Of a stretch of 64,000 nucleotides of DNA, positions 45,171 through 57,692 are shown one piece after another. Source of the stretch: Oxytricha trifallax (taxonomy: Eukaryota; Ciliophora; Spirotrichea; Sporadotrichida; Oxytrichidae). Under the pieces are notes generated by a model. The model did no database searches. It had not been told where the DNA came from and saw only the letters and a program-made list of their open reading frames with translations. The stretch lies in the NCBI GenBank assembly GCA_000711775.1, contig ARYC01002021.1, positions 1-64,000 of the forward strand, read 5' to 3'. The translations under genes were made by a program, and so were the position numbers. How positions within the stretch are numbered: the first letter of the stretch is position 1; the number at the start of each line of letters is the position of its first letter.

Positions 45171-48100
45171 TCACTCAGTTATTTGCTCAGAAATTTAAAA
45201 CAACTTGAACCATAGCGAATAGAACTCCAAATATAGAAAGAGATTATAGCATGTTTGATCCACTAGACAAGAATTAAATGTTAATTTTATAGTCATGCCA
45301 TATTCTCTTTTTTATTGTTTCTTTATAAGATTTCTATCTTAAACTCATGAAAATATTTATTAAGGACAAGCAAACTAAATCTCTGCTGGAGCAGGTAGCC
45401 ATCCATTTGTTTTGAGTAGAGGGTCCCCAGCATCCTACTGTGTAGGGGTGGAACAAAGTTGCCACATAGACGTATGAGTTACCTAATTTCACTCCGTTGC
45501 AGGCATCTACATCACATGGTTGCCACAATTTAAAGTAAAAAGTATTTTACTTAACTTTTTATCTTTTAATTCCAAAATAGAGTGAATGAATTGGTTCATT
45601 TTCAAAGAATTAACTTAAAATAATTATATTAAATTATTTTGATTTATTCAAATTTACCGTTTGCTTAATAAGGACTCATAATTTTATGGCCATCCTTAGC
45701 GATACCAATTGATATAATACAATTTATGACACTTTTAGTATTTTATTTAGTTGTAATTAAATTAAAACGATTTAATTGGAATATTTCTTATAAGGGAGTT
45801 ATCTTTAGCCCATTCAGATACCATATAAGTTGTGAAGTTTTAACATGTATCATTGCATGTTTTAGCTGCGTTGTAAAACTTAATTGTTGACTCCACGATG
45901 CATGGAGAGAATGAGTAATGTTAAATGCTCAAAAAATACTCTATGTAAAAGTTAACTTTTAATGTGCTTTTATATCAAAGGTTCATTCAGACATTCATTT
46001 TTTTAAAGAGAAAAATAAACACTTAAGAAGATTCCTATGAAATAATAGTACATTGTATAAGACTAAATATCTTATTTATGCAATTAAATATTAATTAAAT
46101 AAATTAATGAGTAGTAGTGATAGTAGTCAGTGTATGAAGCACTACCGAGGCAAGCATCGAAAGGAGGTGAGCGGGGAATAACTCTCTGCCCGTAAGCCTG
46201 CGGGTAGAAAGCGTCGTAAAAAAGCTCTGAGATACCTGAGTAAATGGGAACACCGTTCAAAGCGATAAAATTAATAGTTTTATCATTATCAAAATTTTGA
46301 TCCTAAATTTAATGATCATATGAAATTAATCAAGATTTAAGTGAATTTTAAAAAAACTAGATACCAACAATTTTGTTAGTGTTTCCAGAGTGAGACTTGA
46401 AGTAAACTTTCTTGAGATTACCATCTGCAGCCCAAGCGTTGTTGCAATTTATGTCCAGGGCTTATGTAGCTGTGCTGATATCGAATGTTCTTAATTTTGA
46501 GGCTGGAGTGTTGAATCTCACTTCAAAGTCAATTAGATTTATAAAAATATGTTTCTATTCTTCTAAATTAAATGAGACGGAATTTAATACAATTGCTTCA
46601 AAAATGTTAAATTAAAAGAATAAATGAGAAATCAATCTTATTTTTATGTAAATTTAACAAGATTTTCATATGGGAATTTGGTGTTTGAGTAGAAACAATG
46701 ATCAGGCAATGAATTTGTCTGAACCCTAATTAATGTGTATAAACCCACGTCTTGATCAAAATTTAATCTAATTAATATGAATTAATAATTTTTCAAAAAT
46801 TTGTAACGATTTTTATATTTAAAATTAGATATATTTACAATTAAATATATAACAAAAAATCATCTACTTCTCTGCAGGAGACTGCAAGTTTTCTCTGCCA
46901 AGAACAGGGTTTATTGGTGTCTCCATTATTGCATATAGGTATTGAATTGCATTTCTCGGTTATAGGATTTAATTAAATTTAATTATATTTATTATTTTAC
47001 TAAAATTACTATTTAACATTTATAGGTTATTAATATAAATGATATCTAAATGTTATTACGACATAAATTTTCATAAAATATTTAAATAAAACTCACTGTT
47101 TGAGTTATACATATTTATTTTTCATCGAATATAAATACTATTGATTTTTTAATACATATTTAAATTCAGTGATTTTTTATAGATTATTTTAGTTTTTACA
47201 GTAATTAAGCAGTATTATAAAAATCATATATTTACAATAATAATAAGATCAATACTGGGAACATCATAGGCAGCTTCATCCTAAGTCAAGTAGAAGTTCT
47301 GCACGAATTTCTGGCATTCAGTACTGTCATCTACGTAATCCATAGGCTCAAAATTATCAGCATCTTCACCAACCTAGTAACATAATATATATATATATAC
47401 ATAATGATTTTTATATATAATTGATATTCATACAAAAATTGCCTATAAATTTAAAGTAATTAATTTTATGAATAAATAATATAATTATAAAGAATCATGC
47501 GAATTCTTCTTCGTAGCCGGGCTCTGCATAATTTGAGCAAATATAGTCTGAATCTGTTACAGTACCAGTGCATCTATAGTTTTAATTTATAATTCATATT
47601 TATCAATAAATTTTTATATAAGACTTTTTTATTTATATTCCATTATTATTTATATTATTATTAAAGAACAATATTTTTACAAAAGATATATTTAAATAAA
47701 TATAAAATTAAATATTTTTAGTAAACTTTATAGATTTTTTAGCAAACTAAGTTATTCTCAAATAATTGGTAATTTACTATGATATTTACTTCCTAATTAA
47801 TTAATGAGATATTTTGAATAAAAGCTTATCTCAAAACTAATATTTTAATGTCTAAATTAATTATACAAATAATATCCAAATGAAAATTATAATAGTAAAT
47901 CGTAGTAATATGTATAAATATATTGAAAATGATTTAAAAAAATTTACTTACAATTGTTACATATCATTTTATTTATTCAATATAAAAAAAACTGAAAAAA
48001 TAGTTTGAATGTTTATATTCTCCAAATATATGATATGTAAGTATAATTTGTGTTAAAATTGTATATAAATATGCAATTAAATATCTTAGCAATATGACAT

Positions 48101-48800
48101 ACCCTTATCCATCGTATGGATTCTAACCATTAAACTCAAATTATTATAATGATTTCGAATATTTATTTCATTTTAAGAGTACAAAAGTTATCAATATAGT
48201 TTACGAGTAGTGTAGCAGTTTATTGAAAATAAAAATACAATAAAAATTCTAAATAAACCCAAATAGTATTTTTTTTATTGCATAGTTTGTGGTGCAAATG
48301 CTCTCCAATCCTACCCCTGTTAAAGGTTAAACTTCATTTAAGCAGGTATACCCTGGTTAGATTTTGCAATTTACACAGCTATATTCATGATAATATTTAT
48401 TTTGGGTATATAAGAGAAAAATATAATTTATAAATAAATTTATCAATTATGATTTATTATTTTAATTATTTTTTTTAAAAAATCATAAACTTGAAAGTTA
48501 AACTTTACAAATAATTCTTAAAATTATCTAATATAAAGTTTTTGATTAATTAATATCATTAAATGATTAAATAATTAAAATTTCGTGATAAATAGAGCTA
48601 AGGATATTACCCTGGAGAATCTGTGTCACATTTAAAATAATAAATTATCATATTATTTTTATTATAATCGCACAATACTAATTATTTTAATTTTTTTCTT
48701 CTAATTGTTCATTAGTTGTCAAATCGAAAATTTAGTTTCCACATTGCATCTTCACTTGACTAGTAAGTAATTATTTAAATTTTATAAATAATAATATCAT
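45171..48800 (-). CDS. YHYH-like Cys-rich surface protein, tandem paralogue 1
   Basis: At least a dozen MDSs read leftwards: CGNQIFDLTTNE (48765), SCVNCKIQPGYTCLNEVQ (48375), CTGTVTDSDYICSNYAEPGY (47575), FEPMDYVDDSTECQKFVQNF (47350), CSWQRKLAVSCRE (46900), LIRVQTNSLPDHCFYSN (46740), IDFEVRFNTPASKLRTFDIS (46520), GVPIYSGISELFYDAF and YYHYYS (46270-46110), HYSFSPCIVE (45915), SIGIAKDGHKIMSP (45715), then LWQPCDVDACNGVKLGNSYV and FHPYTVGCWGPS (45530-45400). The ending W..C..DACNG...HPYT.GC resembles the YHYH domain of secreted bacterial and eukaryotic proteins. A hydrophobic tail (LFLYLEFYSLWFKLF) and TGA at 45173-45171 are plausible but not proven. Function unknown. Confidence 0.7.
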
Positions 48801-49027
48801 ATTCTTTAAAAATTTATTTTCAAAGAATCAATTAACTTATCAATATATTTTAAATGTATGAATAAACTATCATATTAAATGAAATAACCTTTTTATTTAA
48901 AAATAAAAAGTTTTTATATTAAAAACTCTATTAAAATCCATTTTTGTAGTTTTGCTAGATTTTGAGAATGAATTAAAATATTATGAATTTAAAAATATAC
49001 AATTAGGTAATTACAATTATATTTAAC

Positions 49028-49886
49028 AAAATCACAAAAATAATAATTAAAAACTAAATAAGGTAGAATTTTTTGAAAATAAATCGAATTTAATCTGAAA
49101 TATACATATATGAATATAAAGGTCTTAAGATTAATTAAGACAATTAAGAATGTGTTAGGTAAAGCCCTAATTAGGAAATTAAATAAAGCTATATCTCAGA
49201 TTTCCAATCAACCCAAGATATTTTGATCGCCTTCCTTGAGCTTATAAGCTCATAATTGTGGGCTTATAAGCTCAAAATCTTCTAAAATCAACCACTTCAT
49301 GGGTCATTTTTCAAAAATCTGTTTTTAAGTAAAAGTCTTATAGAGGGCTATAATGCCCATTTTATGTTAATTCTTAATTAAAGTAGAAATTATATATTAA
49401 AATTTTAAATTCAAATTTAAAACGTAATAAATTTAAGGTTGATTTAAATTCTCTATAGAGAATTCTATTAAAACTAATATAAGTTTAATTTTTAATGATT
49501 TTTAATAATTAAAGCCTAATAATTTCTACTTTAATTAAGAATTAACATAAAATGGGCATTATAGCCCTCTATAAGACTTTTACTTAAAAAACAGATTTTT
49601 GAAAAATGACCCATGAAGTGGTTGATTTTAGAAGATTTTGAGCTTATAAGCCCACAATTATGAGCTTATAAGCTCAAGGAAGGCGATCAAAATATCTTGG
49701 GTTGATTGGAAATCTGAGATATAGCTTTATTTAATTTCCTAATTAGGGCTTTACCTAACACATTCTTAATTGTCTTAATTAATCTTAAGACCTTTATATT
49801 CATATATGTATATTTCAGATTAAATTCGATTTATTTTCAAAAAATTCTACCTTATTTAGTTTTTAATTATTATTTTTGTGATTTTA
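49028..49886. mobile_element. Foldback (palindromic) element, about 859 bp
   Basis: The tips are AAAATCACAAAAATAAT and ATTATTTTTGTGATTTT, with nearly identical arms meeting near 49457. Each arm contains an inner short palindrome TGAGCTTATAAGCTCA. No coding frame and no clear target duplication. It lies between paralogues 1 and 2 of the YHYH-like family, in intergenic or eliminated DNA. Confidence 0.88.
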
Positions 49887-50773
49887 AGTAGAATGGCTAC
49901 TGCAAAAGATATTATCTTTGATCTTATATATTTTACTTTTTTTAGAATTAAATAAATTCTCTACTCTGATCCATAATTTATATTTTATAAGAAATCTTGT
50001 CATATGTTTAGTATGTAATCTTGATTATCAATGATATACTACGGTTTCTGTAATTCTATGTAAATATTATAGATTAGATCTAAATTGGTGATACTTTATG
50101 AGTTTAGTATAGATAGCGCTTTGGCTCTCTTTATCTCTTTATAATAATCTTTAATTATATTTCAAACAATAAGTATGATATTGTAAATCAATTATAAAAT
50201 GGAAACAAAAATAATGATAGTATTTTTAATTGATATTATTTATAAAAATTCAAATTTTATATAAACTTCGTTTGATATAAAATTAATATGAATAATGATA
50301 CATTACATTTAATTAAAATATTTAGCAAACATAAACTATTAATTTTAAAATAAATTTTATATTAATAATAATATATATCAAGTGAATTTATTACACAGCA
50401 ACTTAATTGGTAGATGAATAGTTAAAATAAATTCGATTTATACTTAAGATATTTATTTTACTCATTATTGTTAGATCATGAAAATAATTAATGAAATTAC
50501 ATTGTTGAAATTATAGTTAATACAGTTTGCTAATATCTCGAATATAAATAACAAATAGTAAGAAATTATTGCTAAAATTATATTTATATTGAATTTAAAC
50601 TAATGTAAATACACTTAAATTCAATTTTTCAAAAAAAATTTCTTTTCATATAATAAAAGTAGATTAAATTATTGTTTAAGAATTTATCAATGGTATGCTC
50701 TTCAAATCATTCTCTGTATATCTAATTATTGTTGTTTTTTTTCATTATTAATAAGAATTTTATCATTTTTCTC
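49887..50773. other. AT-rich spacer
   Basis: No recognisable gene or repeat. Confidence 0.45.
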
Positions 50774-53700
50774 TCAAATGTTAATCATGATTAGTGACAT
50801 GAAAAGTATCAAAATTGCTGAAATTGTAGATAATCCGAAATGTGCATAACCTTTTTATTCCGTGCATATTCTGGGTTTATTTGAACAGCTCGCTGGAAAT
50901 TTCCCATTTTCAATTGAGTAAGCTGGACCCCAGCATCCCACTGTGTATGGATGAAACATTAACAAATTGCATTTTCTTGATAATTATAATTATCACACTA
51001 TAAAAAAGTTATAATGCATCCGAGATACTTATGAAATATAATGCAAATTTATTATATTATTAATTGATTGATGCCACATAGTAATACTGATTGTTAATAA
51101 TAATCCCATTACAAGCATCATTGTCACAGGGTTGCCAGAAATCTTACCATGTCTTATATGGTGATATAATAAGGTGGTCATTTCTTGCAATACCAACTGG
51201 AGTCTTATAAATTTATATACCATAGAGGTCAGTTAATGAATCATGAAAAATAAGTGGAAAAATTTAATTAATGAATAATAATTAATAAATAAAGAAAGAA
51301 ACTTAAGATGGTGTTCCTGGAGCAGCTAGTCATTCACTAAAATTTGTAAGTTTCAAAAAACATATCTAAAAGTTTTTTATTTCAGCAATACTTACCAGCT
51401 TGAGTTGCTACGTCAGTGGACCGAGACCTCAAGTGACACTGGAAAATAATGGGAACAACAGAAGAGTTTTGGCAATATAGCAAAGTATGAAGGATATTGG
51501 TAAGATGATAAAGCTGTTTCTGGATTCCATTTCTGTAATTGTCTATACTAATACTTATTATTTAAATTTATTTTCATTTTATATTAAAGTCGTCCGCTTA
51601 TTTTTCATGAATGCACGTTTAAGTTGCTTTTGCATTTCGTATCTAAACTACACTACTTATATAATTTTAAAAGTAGTTGAGAGATTTTCATGTCATTTAT
51701 TGCTCTTAAGAAATTTATGAATTAATATGAATGTTATTTAATCTAAGCAATATCCCTACTTTTAACCTCACTAAAGAGGATGCATGGCGAGAAAGAATAA
51801 TAATGATAGAAACCTGTGCCAGTAGCAGTACCCAAACATACATCAAGGTCTACTCGAGATGGGCTTTAAACTTTACCGTAGGCAGCTGAATAAAAAGCAT
51901 CTGCCTTGTGTTCTGAAGAGCCGGAGTAAATGGGAACACCTTTATAATACAAATAACAGATTATAAAATGATTTTCTAACTCTCAAAAATGTCTATACAC
52001 AAGAATATATAAATTGCGTTGTTTAAATTCAGGGCTATTCCTACAATTTTGGTGGTGTTTCCTGAGAATTGACTATATTTCACAGTTTCAGCAATTACTG
52101 CATCAGTATTTAGAAAACTAGTTGAACATAAATAATTATCATAAGCAGTCTTGCTGCTCAGATCCAGTGTGCCTAAAGTGTCAGTGCAACATTAAATCTA
52201 ACTTAAAAGTCTATCTCATTTTGTATTTACAATTTGTTTTTCAAGGTTTATGTATATTATTGAGGAATAAAATAAATTTAAATATTTAAAATAAGCTTCA
52301 TAAAAGCTGTAAATTATTTAATTTTAGACTTATTTTAGGAATTTCAAAATATGCCATTATTTACACTTCTTATCTTAGAAAAGGTCTATTAACTTTGACT
52401 AAATATTATTTCAATTAATTTTAAATTACATTTATTCAATAAATAATCTAATTTATTATATAATTTAAATATACTTATATAACAAATTCTATAAGTAACT
52501 CGAATTTATGAATTTAAAATATAAATATTAGTAGTAACTTAATTAATTTTTTATTTCCAAATTTGATAATAGTTTACCAATATAAATAGAAATTTATCTT
52601 AACTAAAAGTTGTTTAAATTTAGTTAATTTTGTTGAGGAAATACATCAGGTGTTTGCATACAGTGGTCAGGCATTGAGTTAGTCTGCACTCTGATCATTT
52701 GATAGCCTTCAGAATCTACAAAACACTTTATCGCTAACTTTCTTTCCCAAAAACACAAACCATCTTAAAGTGGGCTTGGGCATTAATTCACATTGTAGTA
52801 TTTAGCAATTATATTTGCAAATTTAATAATTGAACATTTATTCATTTAAATTGAACATTCGTTCTTAATGCTTGATAATATAATTATTGATTAAGTGGCC
52901 TCAGTGTCTCTTAAAAATGGACTTAAAAATATAATTAATAAAAGCCAAGAGAAGCAACTGCAGACATAAAGTTTGAAGTAGTTTCGAAGAGGGCTGAGAG
53001 TTTAGTGCAAGAATTTAGGATTATGGGTTCCCCTCCAACATTTTATAATGATATTTTATAACATTCACCTGAACTTGAACCGTCATTCATATAAAATTAT
53101 TATTATTCAAGTTTAAATGACTATGAATTTTCAATTTTGATTAATAAAAAATGCCATAATTGATTGACTATATTAAATATAATTGTTGATGAGAGTTTTG
53201 CAGAAATATCCTTTTTAAATTGAGCATCCGGGGGTACACCTAAATAAAATTTGAAATTATTAAATATGACCAGAATCAGATATCTTAAAATGTTGTAACC
53301 TATATAATAGTGATCTTTTAATAGTAAATATATAGAAATTATTTATTTTTAAATAATAATAAAAAATATGATCTCACATACCCACTGGAAGCTGGAATAC
53401 AGTCGCCTTCAAATACATCTTTATTTTATAAATTGTAATAAAACATATTAAACTATTTTTAAAAAATTACATATCTTCATAGTCATAACAGTCTGGCATG
53501 CAATAATCAAATAGATATATAAATTTATTTAAATCTAATGTTAACTCATTGCAATAAATTTCAACTTTCAAAATATTGTTATGTTAATATTTTGTAATAA
53601 TCAGTATATGTTGACCCTGTTTCTTCATCAATTTTATTTATGCAATTTTGTCCTTCACTTATCACACAATTCAAGCATCTAAATCAAATATTTACACATT

Positions 53701-53840
53701 AATTCTTGTAAATTTAAGGAAATTGTTTTACTCTTATTTGTTATCTGGGAGGTCACACTCCTCAGTGGTGTCATCTATTATATCTCCATCGCAGTCTCCT
53801 TTGATCAAATTTATATGTAGAAGGATACACATTAAAGTGA
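50774..53840 (-). CDS. YHYH-like Cys-rich surface protein, tandem paralogue 2, apparently frameshifted
   Basis: Segments: GDCDGDIIDDTTEECDLPDN (53800), CINKIDEETGSTYT (53640), CMPDCYDYED (53500), GDCIPASSGY (53390), NSCTKLSALFETTSNFMSA (53040), LAIKCFVDSEGYQMIRVQTN and SMPDHCMQTPDVFPQ (52760-52630), DFQVRFNVALT then TLDLSSKTAYDNYLCSTSFL (52220-52100), GVPIYSGSSEHKADAFYSA and GFYHYYSFSPCIL (51960-51760), VGIARNDHLIISPYKTW, FWQPCDNDACNGIIINNQYY (51190-51070), FHPYTVGCWGPAYSIENG (50955) and a hydrophobic C-terminus (STISAILILFMSLIMINI) with TGA 50776-50774. Between VALT and GTLDLSS (near 52180) the frame changes by one base relative to paralogue 3, so this copy may be a pseudogene. The hydrophobic tail suggests a membrane or GPI anchor. 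Confidence 0.7.
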
Positions 53841-53844
53841 TCTA

Positions 53845-54780
53845 GAACAATAGCTTCTTCTTTTAAAACGCTTTGAGAGATGTGTATTAAATTAAATTTT
53901 GTAATAAATTATAAAAGGAAAAGGGGTTTTGGGGATTATTTTAGTTTGAGGGTAAAATTTAAAAATAATTTGAGCTATTATTTACCAAAATAATATATAT
54001 ATTATATTTATATATAGTTATAAGGCGAAAATGTAAGGCTTATATTTTTAATAAGATTCTAAATTATAATTTATAATTGAGATATATTTGAGGGCATTGA
54101 AATTTAAATGAATTATTAACGATATTTTTCCCTTATTATAGGGAGTTATCAAATTTATTTTCTTATATAAAATAATTGAAAAAGATTTAATTTCTAATAA
54201 GAAATAATATTTTATTAGCACCCTTTTTAATTATAATAAATCCGTTTTCAAAATAATAAGAATTTTATTTTCTTAAAAATCATATATTGCCCTTATAATA
54301 GTTTTATGAATAATATATTTTCTTGATTTCTCTTTTATGTATGAATTAATCTCCAAAAATTTGTCTAAAACTTAATGAAATAAAATTAATGAATGAGTGC
54401 ATTTAAATTTTCAGATATCTCGCTAATATCAGTATTTTTAAATTAATAGAGGTTTTAACGCATATATTATGGTCTTAGCTTTACTCTACACTCATTTTTA
54501 TTTCAAATACTTTTTATTAAATAAAAATCTTGATTATACTTACAAACATTTTAATAAAATTAAGTATAAAGAATATGATTGACTTATGAAAAATTCTTCT
54601 AAAATATTTTTTGCATGTTATAATTTTATAAAATAACCAATTTAACTCTTACTTAATAAAAATTAACGATTATTTTTTTAAAATTAATTAACTCATTCTT
54701 AGAGAAGTATGATTAACTTATTTCTTATCATTTCAACAAAAATATCTTCAAATTTTTCTGAAAATATTTATCTTCTGATC
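53845..54780. other. AT-rich spacer with a telomere-like tract
   Basis: GGAAAAGGGGTTTTGGGGAT at about 53920-53939 looks like the inner tip of a TBE or a telomere repeat, but no TBE subterminal sequence follows. The rest is AT-rich and unassigned. Confidence 0.45.
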
Positions 54781-54781
54781 T

Positions 54782-57060
54782 TCATTGAAATAAGAGTCCG
54801 CTGATGACAAGCAATATTCCGAATGTGTATTGCAAAACAGAGGGATTTGCGAGTCCGGCAGCAAAACTTGAAAAATCTTTGCAGAATCTAGCATTAGATG
54901 AACAACTGGCAGTATAAGTCTCTTTGTTTGCGGGACCCCAGCATCCTACGGTGTATGGGTGGAACTTTCAAAATAAAAAAGAAATCTTAATGTGTGTGCT
55001 TCGTTAATGTACACAAATTGCTCTCTCAATAAAAATATCCAAATATTTCAAAACTTAACATATAAGGTAAAATTACCCTTTATTTTTAATGATTGAAGCG
55101 ACATAGTAGTATCTATCATTGACGTTGATTCCATTACAAGCGTCGAGTTCACATGGTTGCCAGAATTCAGTGTCAGTCTTGAAGGGAGATAGAATTTGGT
55201 GACCGTCCTTAGCTATACCAATGGGCACTAACTTGATTGTGTCACCAACTAGATTTGATAAAGAATACTTGAATTTGTCTTTTTTGCATTCGTCAATGTT
55301 TCTGCAAATCTCTTGTATGAACAATTAATACTAATGTCTATGATTTTAATGTAAAACTAGAAATAACTGTAGTAAGTTGACTTTTATTAAATAAATCTCA
55401 GCTATGGTGTTGGTCTTAACATCAGTGGGGAGGATGCATGGTGAGAAAGAGTAATAGTGATAGAATCTGGAATAGTCAGCAGTACCCAGACACAGATCTA
55501 CATCGATTGGTTGTGGATCAATGTTGGCTCCGTATTTCTTTGGTGAATTGAATTATTAAATGCTATTTGAAAAATTATTTAAAATTAGATTGAAATCAAT
55601 CTTTGTCTTAAAAATTACGATTTTAAGTGCAAGAGCATCATAGCCGAGTTCTGAAGTTCCGGAAACGATAGGAACACCATTAAAATATTATAGTTTAACA
55701 TTTTTAATAAATTTTTTTCTATGATTTATAAAGGATTCATTTATAAAAAAAGAAAATTTATGAGTAATACTTCAATAAACTTTTATAAAATTTATTTATA
55801 TAATCGTTATTTCTTGAATTAAGAGAGATACCAATTACGCTTCTAGTTTCTCCGCTATTAAGTTCGAATTTGTGTTCTTTCATCAAATTTCCCTCAGATA
55901 GCCAAATGTTTGAACAAGCGTAGTTATCATACTGGGTTTGTGAATAGATATCCAAAGTTTTCAATTCACTTGGGCGGATGTTGTATCTAACCTAGAAATC
56001 GATATCATTTTCATATTTAATACATGATTTTAACATAAACATTTTATGTTCGTTACGGAAAGCATTTGAATAAATCTAATTAAAGCCAAATGATTATAGC
56101 TAGAAAATATTAATTTTCCTCTGGGAAGACATTCATTGACTGCATACAATGGTCGGGCATTGAGTTAGTCTGAACTCTTATCATCTGCTCTCCATCGCTA
56201 TTTAAAAAGCATTTCACTGCGAACTTTCTAGTCCAATCGCACAGTCTTTCTCTGGTGAATTAGGGGCAGAAGTTTGTAGTCCAGCATTTACAACACCCCA
56301 AAATTTCATATAAAATTAAGCTATATTTCGAATTTAATTTCAAATAAATTCTTGCTATTTAACCATTTTTATATTAAAATTGTTTAATAAATTTAAGTTT
56401 TTTTTCATCCTTTTATTTAATTCTTGAATATTCCTTGTAATTTTATAACAACAAATGCAATGAGATAGTTCTTTCTTAATGATGACTGAAATTCTTCTAA
56501 TGTATAATTAGTATTAAATTTAGCATGCTTTTTGAATTATAATATAGATACAATACTTTTTAAATATTAACAATTTGATTGAAAATTTTTGGCCTTTAAT
56601 TTAATAATGATGAAAACTTAAAAACATGTCTAAAAATCTTATTAAATAAAAAATTAGACTTAAAACTATTAATTTTTTATCATAGATTGCTGTTTTTCTT
56701 CAGCTAAATAGTTAATATAATAATTAAAAAATATCATATTATTTAAAAGTCGTTTTAAGACATAGGAACTGAGGTAACATCAAAGAGTGCTGCAAATTTA
56801 GTGCAATCATTTAAATTAGTCACACTTTAGTAGCAATTTGCCAAAATATAACATTTATCTATATATTTATACATTTATATTTTAAACATAACAATTTAAC
56901 ATTAAAATGCAATTGTCAGTTCTTAAAACACCTGCTCTCACAGCATTTACGCAATCGTATAATCACAAAAAAAAACAAAAAAGAGATTTATTTCATTTTT
57001 TATTGCAAAAATAATATGTAAAATAAAAATTGGTATCCAGGTTGAATAGTACAGTCGATA
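54782..57060 (-). CDS. YHYH-like Cys-rich surface protein, tandem paralogue 3 (best preserved)
   Basis: MDSs in order: CIDCTIQPGYQ (57040), YDCVNAVRAGV (56965), CYQSVTNLNDCTKFAALFDV (56825), CCKCWTTNFCPQFTRERLCD then FAVKCFLNSDGEQMIRVQTN and SMPDHCMQSMNVFPEE (56290-56110), DIDFQVRYNIRPSELKTLDI (55995), NGVPIVSGTSELGYDALAL (55690), YSRFYHYYSFSPCILPTDVK (55470), VPIGIAKDGHQILSPF, FWQPCELDACNGINVNDRYY (55220-55100), FHPYTVGCWGPANKETYTAS (54965), then a hydrophobic C-terminus (YTFGILLVISGLLFQ) and TGA 54784-54782. Conserved Cys and YHYY plus W.PC..DACNG...PYT.GC match the YHYH-domain pattern. A C-terminal hydrophobic tail is typical of GPI-anchored surface proteins. I saw no broken frame, but the N-terminus and signal peptide were not found. 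Confidence 0.75.
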
Positions 57061-57064
57061 CAAC

Positions 57065-57690
57065 TATAAAGTGAAAGGTTTGAATGTATTATCAATTGAA
57101 TTAAAAATGTGAATATTAGCATTATTAGAAATTAATATCACTTTTAGAATTTAAATTCAAAAATGTTAAATTTGATAATTAAAAATAGATTTCTATAATT
57201 AGTTTGTTTATTTGCTAAACATGTCTGTAAATCAAAATTTTAGATTTTTTAATAAAAATAATAATTTTTAACATATTGACTTTTTAATTTTTACCTATTC
57301 ATTTTTTATTCTTTAATTTTGATATAATGAGTATAATTACAACTTAAATTCTCAAAATTTATACTATTTCAATAATAAATTGTTACAAAATAAAATAAAT
57401 TTTAAAATTGATTACCCTTAGTCAGTGATATTCAAAATATATATAATAATAATTTATTTAAATATCGCATTGTTCCAAGCCATTAACAATCCCATCTCAA
57501 AATATAATAATAATTTTTATTAATAATCTTCGCAAACAGCCTAAGTATATAAATTAAATATATCTTCAATAATAAATCTAAATTCATATATAAAATTATT
57601 TGAAATAAGTATAGCTGATTACTCCAAGCAGTATAATTTAAGTAAAATAATTTAAGAATTTTTACAAATATATATCATTTAATCATTATT
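57065..57690. other. AT-rich region between paralogue 3 and the next gene
   Basis: Mostly AT-rich. A short Trp/Cys-containing frame near 57530-57480 could be an early MDS of paralogue 3 but is too short to support. Confidence 0.4.
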
Positions 57691-57692
57691 TT

